This document shows positions 1 to 5,348 of a DNA stretch of 6,492 nt, one piece after another. Positions within the stretch are counted from its first letter, which is position 1. Each line of letters starts with the position of its first letter. A program made the translations under genes and the position numbers. This DNA comes from Gammaproteobacteria bacterium (GTDB taxonomy: Bacteria; Pseudomonadota; Gammaproteobacteria; Poriferisulfidales; Poriferisulfidaceae): assembly GCA_007571105.1 (NCBI GenBank), contig RKRZ01000147.1, positions 1 to 6,492 on the forward strand, in the 5' to 3' direction. The notes under the pieces were generated by a model. The model ran no database searches and was not told the origin of the DNA. It saw only the letters and a program-made list of their open reading frames with translations.

Positions 1-99
1 CGTCAGCGCCGCCGTCAGCGTCGTCTTGCCGTGATCCACGTGGCCAATCGTGCCCACATTGATGTGCGGCTTGGTGCGTTCAAATTTTTCCTTCGCCAT
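1..99 (-). CDS. tuf: Elongation factor Tu, N-terminal fragment (cut by window edge)
   Basis: Only the first 33 codons are present; the gene runs off the left edge. EF-Tu is the GTPase that carries aminoacyl-tRNA to the ribosomal A site. The reverse-strand translation starts MAKEKFERTKPHINVGTIGH and continues through the P-loop (GHVDHGKT, about residues 19-26), which is diagnostic for EF-Tu. The ATG lies at 99-97 and is preceded by a strong Shine-Dalgarno (AGGAG) 6-7 nt upstream. The gene is 31 nt downstream of tRNA-Thr on the same strand, as in the classic tRNA-tufB arrangement, so it is probably co-transcribed with the tRNAs. Proteobacteria often carry two near-identical tuf genes. By context this is the tufB-type copy, but the sequence itself cannot separate the two. 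Confidence 0.97.
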   Translation of the reverse strand, partial: MAKEKFERTKPHINVGTIGHVDHGKTTLTAALT

Positions 100-130
100 A
101 ATTTTCTCCTGGGTTGTTTCGTGCCCAATC

Positions 131-206
<76 letters not shown>

Positions 207-228
207 GCAATCTTCGAGCCACTCGAGG

Positions 229-302
229 TGGAGCGGGCGAGCGGGATCGAACCGCCATTATCAGCTTGGAAGGCTGAAGTTCTACCATTGAACTACGCCC
301 GC
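229..302 (-). tRNA. tRNA-Gly (anticodon TCC)
   Basis: A 74-nt cloverleaf on the minus strand with encoded CCA. The acceptor stem is GCGGGCG/CGCCCGC. The anticodon stem TCAGC/GCTGA encloses loop CTTCCAA with anticodon TCC, which reads GGA and GGG. The T loop is TTCGATC. It lies 22 nt upstream of tRNA-Thr and 47 nt downstream of tRNA-Tyr. Confidence 0.97.
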
Positions 303-349
303 AAGTCTGCGCCAAAAAATCTGCTAAATCAACCTCTTAGGCGCCCCCA

Positions 350-434
350 TGGTGGAGGGGGTAGGATTCGAACCTACGAAGGCTGAGCCAGCAGATTTAC
401 AGTCTGCCCCCGTTGACCGCTTGGGTACCCCTCC
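350..434 (-). tRNA. tRNA-Tyr (anticodon GTA)
   Basis: An 85-nt class II tRNA on the minus strand with encoded CCA. The acceptor stem is GGAGGGG/CCCCTCC. The anticodon stem GCAGA/TCTGC encloses loop CTGTAAA with anticodon GTA. The variable arm is long (about 13 nt), as expected for bacterial tRNA-Tyr, and the T arm is GTAGG-TTCGAAT-CCTAC. It is the first gene of the Tyr-Gly-Thr-tuf cluster. Confidence 0.97.
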
Positions 435-457
435 CCGGTGTGGATATAAAGGTGTAA

Positions 458-490
458 ATTGTAGCATAAGTCGGCATTTTGCCGTTGCAA
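458..490 (-). promoter_or_regulatory. Candidate sigma70 promoter of the tRNA-Tyr/Gly/Thr-tuf operon
   Basis: On the minus strand an extended -10 element, TGC-TACAAT, lies at 466-458 (TACAAT matches TATAAT at 5 of 6 bases). Transcription would start near 451, giving a leader of about 17 nt before tRNA-Tyr, which fits a tRNA operon. A TTGCAA hexamer at 490-485 could be the -35, but it is 21 bp from TACAAT. It is 16 bp from the alternative -10 TATGCT (467-462). The extended -10 may make up for a poorly placed -35. Position and motif make this the best promoter candidate in the gap, but it is a prediction from sequence only. Confidence 0.6.
472..484. repeat. Short inverted repeat inside the tRNA operon promoter
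   Basis: A perfect 5-bp inverted repeat (CGGCA-TTT-TGCCG) sits between the candidate -35 and -10 elements of the tRNA operon. It could be an operator half-site pair or chance; arms this short are common. Confidence 0.4.
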
Positions 491-529
491 ATTTCGGCCT
501 TGAGGCATCAGAAAAAGGGGGCTTGCGAA

Positions 530-539
530 ATGTGCACAT
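530..539. repeat. Perfect 10-bp palindrome in the divergent intergenic region
   Basis: ATGTGCACAT is fully palindromic and lies about midway between the tRNA promoter and the methyltransferase start. The symmetry stops at A529/A540. It resembles a dimeric regulator site, but no second copy was seen in the window and no regulator is encoded here. Confidence 0.35.
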
Positions 540-573
540 ATCAACAAAATGTGGTGAGAATAAATGATTTCAT

Positions 574-587
574 TTCGGTAAACCGAA
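574..587. promoter_or_regulatory. Inverted repeat just before the methyltransferase-HNH start codon (possible operator)
   Basis: TTCGGT-AA-ACCGAA is a perfect 6-bp inverted repeat with a 2-bp centre, ending 7 bp before the ATG at 595. At this position it could bind a repressor, or form a small hairpin in the mRNA where a Shine-Dalgarno would normally be. No ribosome-binding motif is visible there. The function is inferred from position alone. Confidence 0.4.
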
Positions 588-594
588 TTCTCTT

Positions 595-2295
595 ATGAGC
601 CCTTCTCCTGCGTGGTACCGCTGGTACCAACAACACGCCCAAGAAGTGACGGAGTTCTACGAAGGAATTGACCCTTCGGATCTTCACGATTGGCTGCAAG
701 AACTTCTGCCAGATTCACCGGGGCAAATACTTGATGTGGGAGCCGGCAGCGGCAGAGATGCTGCCTGGCTTACGAAACAAGGGCATGACATCGTCGCCAT
801 TGAGCCATCCAATGCCATACGCCAAATAGCAAAGCAGCGACATCCTGAATCCGACATTCGATGGCTGAATACTCGCTTGCCTGACCTGAAGAAAGTCACC
901 CAGCATGGCCCTTTTGACCTGATTTTATTAAGTGCCGTATGGATGCATGTGCCGCCAAATCAACGCCGACGCGCATTTCGCAAACTTCTGGACCTACTCA
1001 AACCCGAAGGCACTCTCGCACTCACACTCCGACAAGGTCCCGTGGACCCGGAACGCGGCATCCATGAAACCTCTGTTTCAGAACTTGAAGAACTGGCGCG
1101 CGATTTTGGCGCGCTCATCGCCAAAAAGGAAGAGCGCGAGGATGCTATGGGACGTGGGGACATCCACTGGATTCAATTGGCCATCCGTTTCCCCGATGAT
1201 GGGACTGGCGCCCTTCCCTTGATTCGTCACATCATTCTGAATCAAAGCAAAAGCGGGACCCACAAACTGGCACTTCTGCGAACTTTGTGTCGAATCGCTG
1301 ATGGTGCAGCCGGAATGGCCTATTACAACCTCGACAACACCGTCAGTGTGCCCATGGGACTGGTCGCCCTAACATGGGTTCGCCTATACAAGCCGTTGCT
1401 GGACAACAAATTGCCTCAGCTCCCTACAGGCAAGCCGCCAAGCTTTGTGAAGAAGACGGATCTCTCAAGTCTATCCTCTTTGGACTTGCGCGTCGGGATG
1501 CCATTCTCAGGTGCGCATGCCGAGACAGTGCATTGTGCAATCAAAAATGCCTCCGAAAACATCAGGAAAATGCCGATCCGCCATATGGCCTATCCAAGCG
1601 GTCAACAAATTCTGCACTACTTCCCCCCTGCTCATCGATGCCCCAATCCAGGCCAAACGATTCAGATCGACAAGGCTTATCTGTTCAGTTTCGGTGAGAT
1701 GCGCATCCCGGAACATTTGTGGCAAGCCTTGCGTGCGCATGCGCTTTGGATCGAGCCGGTCATTGTGGCGGAATGGAGCAAAATGATTTCGGGTTATGCG
1801 CAAACTGATGATCTTGATGCTCAAATCAAACAGGCCATGCAATGGGCCGATCCGGAACGGGATGTACAGCAGACTCGCGAGCAAGCGCGAAAACTCTTAG
1901 AGCAAAATTCTCTGCATTGCGTCTGGAGCGGCAAGCATCTACGCGAGAACAGTCTGGATATTGACCATTGCCTGCCGTGGTCGGTATGGTCGTGCGGCGA
2001 TCTATGGAACCTGATGCCCGCAGACCGCAACATCAATCAGAATAAGAAACGCGACCTTTTGCCGAGCGACACCGCCATGGAGGAAGCACAGGATCGGATT
2101 CTGGACTGGTGGGACCGCGCCTATTGGTCCACGCCTTCACTTCGAGATGTTTTTCTGTCCGAAGCAACCTCAAGCCTTCCCGGCATGCGAAGCGGAAAAC
2201 AAGAGCTTGAAGAAATTTTCGAGTCTGTTTGTCAGCAGCGCCAAAAACTCAAACGCGATCAGCAGGCCCCAGAATGGCCTGGGTATAACGCATAA
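595..2295 (+). CDS. Class I SAM-dependent methyltransferase fused to a C-terminal HNH nuclease-like domain
   Basis: The product is 566 residues. An N-terminal Rossmann methyltransferase domain (about 1-200) shows the SAM-binding motif ILDVGAGSG (45-53), the acidic residue after strand 2 (VAIEPS, E70), a strand-4 region FDLILLSAVWMHV (107-119) and LLKPEGTLALTL (134-145). These fit the UbiE/TehB-like class; there is no DPPY/NPPY or Pro-Cys motif of common DNA methyltransferases. The middle region (about 205-435) is unassigned and holds N216-x2-K219-x2-T222-x-K224 and a helical VPMGLVALTWVRLY stretch. The C-terminal region (about 440-490) has C442, DIDH (455-458), P461, N472, P475, N481 and K484/K485, a layout typical of HNH nucleases. 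No signal peptide or membrane segment is seen, so it is probably cytosolic. ATG 595 is the first possible start after the in-frame stop at 565-567, but it has no visible Shine-Dalgarno. The stop is 13 bp from that of rplQ, on the opposite strand. From memory, similar full-length proteins occur in other Proteobacteria. The substrate is unknown. Confidence 0.88.
   Translation: MSPSPAWYRWYQQHAQEVTEFYEGIDPSDLHDWLQELLPDSPGQILDVGAGSGRDAAWLTKQGHDIVAIEPSNAIRQIAKQRHPESDIRWLNTRLPDLKKVTQHGPFDLILLSAVWMHVPPNQRRRAFRKLLDLLKPEGTLALTLRQGPVDPERGIHETSVSELEELARDFGALIAKKEEREDAMGRGDIHWIQLAIRFPDDGTGALPLIRHIILNQSKSGTHKLALLRTLCRIADGAAGMAYYNLDNTVSVPMGLVALTWVRLYKPLLDNKLPQLPTGKPPSFVKKTDLSSLSSLDLRVGMPFSGAHAETVHCAIKNASENIRKMPIRHMAYPSGQQILHYFPPAHRCPNPGQTIQIDKAYLFSFGEMRIPEHLWQALRAHALWIEPVIVAEWSKMISGYAQTDDLDAQIKQAMQWADPERDVQQTREQARKLLEQNSLHCVWSGKHLRENSLDIDHCLPWSVWSCGDLWNLMPADRNINQNKKRDLLPSDTAMEEAQDRILDWWDRAYWSTPSLRDVFLSEATSSLPGMRSGKQELEEIFESVCQQRQKLKRDQQAPEWPGYNA
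2243..2281 (-). terminator. Possible terminator of the alpha operon, inside the 3' end of the opposing gene
   Basis: Downstream of rplQ on the minus strand, a perfect 6-bp stem CAGGCC/GGCCTG (2281-2276 and 2268-2263, 7-nt loop) is followed after about 9 nt by TTTGAGTTTTT (2253-2243). The gap between stem and T-tract is longer than ideal and the stem is short, so this is a weak rho-independent candidate. The same stem on the plus strand has no T-tract after it. Confidence 0.3.
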
Positions 2296-2308
2296 AACGC
2301 TGCGATAT

Positions 2309-2719
2309 TCAGCTGACGCTGTTTTCCGGTTCCGGGTCCGCCGGAGTCATGGCTGCCTCCGGTTCGCGACCGACCAATTCCATATAAGCCATCGGAGCAT
2401 TGTCGCCCGGACGATAGCCATTCTTTAGTACTCGTGTATATCCACCGGGACGCTCGCGGTATTTCGGCCCCAGTTCTGCGAACAGTTTGGTCACGATTTT
2501 ACGATCGCGCAGACGGTCGAAAGCCTGACGGCGGTGCGCCAGCGAGTCTTCCTTCGCCAAGGTGATCAAGGGCTCGACAAAGCGACGCAATTCTTTCGCT
2601 TTGGGCAAAGTCGTGCGAATCGCCTCATGCTCCAGCAGAGAAACGGCCATATTCCGAAACATCGCACGGCGATGGGAAGAATTTCGGTTCAGCCGACGAC
2701 CCGTTTTTCTGTGTCGCAT
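2309..2719 (-). CDS. rplQ: 50S ribosomal protein L17 (bL17)
   Basis: The product is 136 residues, close to the usual 120-135 for this protein of the large subunit. The N-terminus MRHRKTGRRLNRNSSHRRAM and the following FRNMAVSLLEHEAIRTT region are the classic bL17 core, and the GYTRVLKNGYRPGDNAPMA stretch (about 93-111) completes it. The last 20 or so residues are an acidic, Pro/Ala-rich tail, which is variable in this family. The start lies 10 nt after the rpoA stop, with AGAGGG as ribosome-binding site. It is the last gene of the alpha operon (rpsM-rpsK-rpsD-rpoA-rplQ) and converges on the methyltransferase-HNH gene. Confidence 0.97.
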   Translation of the reverse strand: MRHRKTGRRLNRNSSHRRAMFRNMAVSLLEHEAIRTTLPKAKELRRFVEPLITLAKEDSLAHRRQAFDRLRDRKIVTKLFAELGPKYRERPGGYTRVLKNGYRPGDNAPMAYMELVGREPEAAMTPADPEPENSVS

Positions 2720-2729
2720 GATGCCCTCT

Positions 2730-3734
2730 TCAGAACAAAGGCGGCCCGGAACGCGGGCGTACCAAATCCGCCGGCGGCCAATTCTCCAGGGTCATGCCCA
2801 GGGTCAATTCACGCTGGGCCAATGCCTGCTTGATTTCGGACACCGTCTTGATGCCGATGTTCGGCGTCTGGCGCAACAGTTGATCTTCCGTCATGCCGAC
2901 CAGGTCTCCGATAAAGAAAATGTTCTCCTGCTTGAGGCTGTTCGCCGAGCGCACGCCCAAGTCCAATTCATCAATCGGCAGCTTGAACACCGGCGCCACT
3001 TCCATCGGGTGTGCCGGCGTGGTGTGCAGCACCTCGCCCTGCTCCAATCCAACCAATACGGACAATTGCTCGCTCAAAATGGTGGCGGCTTCACGCACAA
3101 CGTCTTCCGGCTCCACCGTGCCGTTAGTCTCTAATTCAAGAACCAGCTTATCCAGGTCGGTGCGCTGTTCCACCCGAGTGTTCTCCACGTAGTAGGCCAC
3201 TTTGCGGATCGGGCTGAAACTTGCATCAAGCAACAGCATGCCAATCTGATGGGCGCGGTCGTCCATACGTCGCGCCGGAACCGGCACGTAGCCGCGTCCC
3301 TGCTCAATCGTCAGCGTCATATCCAGTTCCGCATCTTTCGACAGCGTTGCAATAACATATTCCGGGTTCACGATTTCAATGTCGTGCGACAGTTCAATAT
3401 CGCCCGCCGTCACTTTGCCCGGACCTTTTTTCTTTAAAGTCACTTTGGCATGCGCGCGCTCGAACATGCGAATGGACAAGCCCTTTAGGTTGAGCAGAAT
3501 ATCAACGACATCCTCGCGAACTCCATCCAGTGTGTCGTATTCGTGCTCCACGCCTCGAATTTCCACTTCCGTCACGGCCGAACCCGGAATCGAAGACAGC
3601 AATACGCGACGCAAAGCGTTGCCCAAAGTATGCCCAAAACCGCGCTCCATCGGCTCTAATACGACGCGCGCTTCGCGACCTTCTGTGTACTTGGCTTCCA
3701 CCACGCGGGGAATCATTAACTCTCGGTTCACCAT
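2730..3734 (-). CDS. rpoA: DNA-directed RNA polymerase alpha subunit
   Basis: The product is 334 residues (E. coli 329). As a dimer, alpha nucleates RNA polymerase assembly, and its C-terminal domain binds UP elements and activators. The N-terminal domain contains the assembly motif GFGHTLGNALRRVLLSS (about 32-48). The linker is around residues 236-250. The C-terminal domain shows VRSANSLKQENI (261-272), which keeps the arginine and asparagine equivalent to E. coli R265 and N268, then PNIGIKTVSEIK (291-302) and the terminal LENWPP. In E. coli the corresponding stretch is PNLGKKSLTEIK, so one DNA-proximal lysine is isoleucine here. The start ATG at 3734 has GAGGAG upstream and is 17 nt after the rpsD stop; a second in-frame Met at residue 7 is less likely because the ribosome-binding site fits the first. 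Confidence 0.98.
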   Translation of the reverse strand: MVNRELMIPRVVEAKYTEGREARVVLEPMERGFGHTLGNALRRVLLSSIPGSAVTEVEIRGVEHEYDTLDGVREDVVDILLNLKGLSIRMFERAHAKVTLKKKGPGKVTAGDIELSHDIEIVNPEYVIATLSKDAELDMTLTIEQGRGYVPVPARRMDDRAHQIGMLLLDASFSPIRKVAYYVENTRVEQRTDLDKLVLELETNGTVEPEDVVREAATILSEQLSVLVGLEQGEVLHTTPAHPMEVAPVFKLPIDELDLGVRSANSLKQENIFFIGDLVGMTEDQLLRQTPNIGIKTVSEIKQALAQRELTLGMTLENWPPADLVRPRSGPPLF

Positions 3735-3751
3735 GGCTCCTCTCCTCAGGA

Positions 3752-4381
3752 TTACTTGGAATAGTACTCAACGACCAGCGACTCGTTGAGATCCTTATAA
3801 ATGTCCTCACGGACCGGCAATTGCTTGATCTTCCCTTCAAACTGATCAAAATCCACGCTCAGCCATTCCGGCAAACCCTGTTGCTTGGCGATGGCGATGG
3901 CGTCCTTGATGCGAACTTGCTCACGCGCCCCTTCCCGCACAGAAATCACATCCCCTGGATTGACTGAAATAGAGGGGATGTTCGCCACCTTGCCATTGAG
4001 CAGGACGCCTTTGTGCGAGACAATCTGCCGGCATTCGGCACGGGTGACCCCGAACCCCATCCGGTAGACCACATTGTCCAACCGCCGCTCCAACAACTGC
4101 AGCAGATTTTCGCCCGTCGAGCCCTTGCTGCGCGCGGCCTTTCTGTAGTAATTGCGAAACTGCCGTTCCATAATTCCGTAGATCCGGCGCAGTTTCTGCT
4201 TTTCGCGCAACTGGACGCCATAATCGGTCGGTCGACCCCGGCGGCCTCCGCGTCCGCCCTTGCTGCCCGGCAGCACCTCGAACTTGCACTTCTTGTTTAG
4301 TTCGCGCGTCGGCGATTTCAGCTCCAGATTGGCGCCTTCGCGACGCATCAACTTACAACGGGGTCCGCGGTAACGTGCCAT
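3752..4381 (-). CDS. rpsD: 30S ribosomal protein S4 (uS4)
   Basis: The product is 209 residues (E. coli 206), a primary 16S rRNA binder that starts small-subunit assembly. In many gammaproteobacteria it also represses the alpha operon by binding its mRNA. Visible features are the MARYRGPRCKLMRREG start, DYGVQLREKQKLRRIYGIMERQF, and the S4 RNA-binding domain beginning near LLERRLDNVVYRMGFGVTR. The N-terminal cysteines are C9 and C32 only, so this looks like the non-zinc form. An insert of Gly and Arg lies near residues 39-50. A longer frame open to 4480 exists, but MARYRGP at 4381 is the family start and has the Shine-Dalgarno at 4387-4393. It follows rpsK by 10 nt. Confidence 0.98.
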   Translation of the reverse strand: MARYRGPRCKLMRREGANLELKSPTRELNKKCKFEVLPGSKGGRGGRRGRPTDYGVQLREKQKLRRIYGIMERQFRNYYRKAARSKGSTGENLLQLLERRLDNVVYRMGFGVTRAECRQIVSHKGVLLNGKVANIPSISVNPGDVISVREGAREQVRIKDAIAIAKQQGLPEWLSVDFDQFEGKIKQLPVREDIYKDLNESLVVEYYSK

Positions 4382-4386
4382 CAGAA

Positions 4387-4393
4387 CCTCCTC
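4387..4393 (-). promoter_or_regulatory. Shine-Dalgarno of rpsD, overlapping the rpsK stop codon
   Basis: GAGGAGG on the minus strand lies 5 nt before the rpsD ATG (4381-4379). Its first two bases fall within the TGA of rpsK (4394-4392). This fixes the rpsD start at 4381 rather than at the longer open frame and suggests translational coupling of S11 and S4. Confidence 0.85.
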
Positions 4394-4799
4394 AAACGCG
4401 CCGCCGCTTCGGGGGGCGACAACCGTTGTGCGGAATCGGGGTGATGTCCCGAATGTTGGTGATCCGAAAGCCTGTTGCATTCAACGCCCGCATGGCGGAC
4501 TCCCGCCCCGGACCTGGCCCCCAAACCCGAATTTCCAGATTTCGCAAGCCAAACTCCAGCGCTTCCTTGCCTACTTTCGCAGCCGCCACCTGCGCAGCGA
4601 ACGGGGTGCTCTTGCGCGATCCCTTGAAGCCGGAGCCTCCAGATGTCGCCCAGCACAACGTGTTGCCCTGCAAGTCGGTGATGGTCACCAAGGTGTTATT
4701 GAAAGTCGCGCGAATATGCGCCACGCCGTCCGTCACTGTGCGGCGCACCTTCTTGCGCGCACGCGTGCCTTTATGAGATTTGCTTTGAGGGCTAGCCAT
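4392..4799 (-). CDS. rpsK: 30S ribosomal protein S11 (uS11)
   Basis: The product is 135 residues (E. coli 129), located in the small-subunit platform near the mRNA exit. Family hallmarks are GVAHIRATFNNTLVTITD (about 25-42), the WATSGGSGFKGSRKSTPFAA region, and the C-terminal end ITPIPHNGCRPPKRRRV. The basic N-terminal tail (about 1-22) is typical. The start is only 5 nt after the rpsM stop, so its weak ribosome-binding site (GGAAG) lies inside the last codons of rpsM and translation is probably coupled. Confidence 0.98.
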   Translation of the reverse strand: MASPQSKSHKGTRARKKVRRTVTDGVAHIRATFNNTLVTITDLQGNTLCWATSGGSGFKGSRKSTPFAAQVAAAKVGKEALEFGLRNLEIRVWGPGPGRESAMRALNATGFRITNIRDITPIPHNGCRPPKRRRV

Positions 4800-4804
4800 G
4801 GGGA

Positions 4805-5161
4805 TTACTTCCGAATCGGACGCCGCGGTCCTTTACGCGTCCGGGCATTGGTTCGCGTCCGCTGTCCGCGCAACGGCAGTCGATGCCGGTGACGAATTCC
4901 GCGATAGCACCCCAGGTCCATCAGACGCTTGATGCTCATCGCCGTCTCGCGGCGCAAGTCACCCTCGATAGTGTGGCTGGAGACAGCCTCGCGCAGAGCA
5001 CCGAGTTCCGGTTCGCTCAGACTGCCGAGACGTGCCGCCGGGTCCACCGAGCAGTCCGCGCAGATCTTGGCCGCACGCGTTGCGCCAATGCCGAAAATGG
5101 ACTGCAATGCGATGACCGTATGCTTATGGTCAGGCAGGTTGACGCCGGAAATTCGTGCCAT
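4805..5161 (-). CDS. rpsM: 30S ribosomal protein S13 (uS13)
   Basis: The product is 118 residues, equal to the E. coli protein. It lies in the small-subunit head and contacts the P-site tRNA and the large subunit through bridges. The sequence begins MARISGVNLPDHKHTVIALQ, has the helix-two-turn-helix-like FGIGATRAAKIC, and ends with the basic tail RHRHRLPLRGQRTRTNARTR and KGPRRPIRK. It is the first gene of the alpha operon, 61 bp downstream of rpmJ. No clear Shine-Dalgarno precedes its ATG (nearby bases read AGAATCTACCAAA), which is unusual among its neighbours. Confidence 0.98.
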   Translation of the reverse strand: MARISGVNLPDHKHTVIALQSIFGIGATRAAKICADCSVDPAARLGSLSEPELGALREAVSSHTIEGDLRRETAMSIKRLMDLGCYRGIRHRHRLPLRGQRTRTNARTRKGPRRPIRK

Positions 5162-5199
5162 TTTGGTAGATTCTGCGTGTCGCGAATGTAAAGTTGATT

Positions 5200-5208
5200 A
5201 TTTTAGCA
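5200..5208 (-). promoter_or_regulatory. Possible internal promoter of the alpha operon (extended -10)
   Basis: On the minus strand TGC-TAAAAT forms an extended -10 (5 of 6 matches to TATAAT) in the 61-bp rpmJ-rpsM gap. Transcription would start near 5193, giving a leader of about 32 nt before rpsM. No good -35 lies 16-18 bp upstream. E. coli has an alpha-operon promoter between these genes, so the position is plausible, but the evidence is weak. Confidence 0.35.
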
Positions 5209-5222
5209 ATTCCAGGTAATTC

Positions 5223-5336
5223 TCATCCCTGGCGTTGTTTGTGGCGCGGCACTTTGCAGATCACGCGCACCTTGCCGCGACGGCGAACAACCTTGCAATC
5301 GCGACAGATTTTCTTGACGGAAGCTCTCACTTTCAT
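5223..5336 (-). CDS. rpmJ: 50S ribosomal protein L36 (bL36)
   Basis: This short gene encodes 37 residues, starting MKVRASVKKICRDCKVVRRR and ending KVPRHKQRQG. The zinc ribbon residues C11, C14, C27 and H32 are all present, so this is the zinc-binding form of bL36. The start ATG (5336-5334) is preceded by GAGGGGGA and lies 12 nt after the secY stop. The placement secY-rpmJ-rpsM without infA matches the usual gammaproteobacterial order. Confidence 0.97.
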   Translation of the reverse strand: MKVRASVKKICRDCKVVRRRGKVRVICKVPRHKQRQG

Positions 5337-5348
5337 GGTACTTCCCCC

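Larger units (their letters stand above)
435..594. other. Divergent intergenic region between tRNA-Tyr and the methyltransferase-HNH gene
   Basis: This 160-bp region is clearly more AT-rich than its flanks and holds the control signals of two divergent units. The minus-strand tRNA promoter is convincing. For the plus-strand gene I see only weak candidates, for example TTGCGA (523-528) 16 bp from CAAAAT (545-550). Besides the three inverted repeats listed separately there is GCCT-TG-AGGC at 497-506. No protein gene is supported here: the reading frames that enter it come from antisense translation of the tRNAs. Confidence 0.7.

Noticed and set aside
324..539. Minus-strand open frame through tRNA-Tyr (GGVPKRSTGADCKSAGSAF)
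   Set aside because: It is the sense-strand reading of tRNA-Tyr itself; the tRNA explains the sequence.
349..567. Plus-strand open frame beginning MVEGVGFEPTKAEPADLQSAP
   Set aside because: This is antisense translation of tRNA-Tyr, a well-known source of spurious database proteins. It is not a gene.
595..2295. Naming the fusion protein a type II restriction-modification enzyme
   Set aside because: The methyltransferase lacks the usual DNA methyltransferase motifs and no target specificity can be read, so only a domain-level description is justified.
2562..3134. 190-residue plus-strand open frame opposite rpoA and rplQ
   Set aside because: It runs antisense to two clear essential genes, its composition is rich in Arg and His, and it has no recognisable domain.
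4382..4480. 33-residue N-terminal extension of rpsD
   Set aside because: It overlaps rpsK, is unlike any S4 N-terminus, and the Shine-Dalgarno at 4387-4393 points to the start at 4381.
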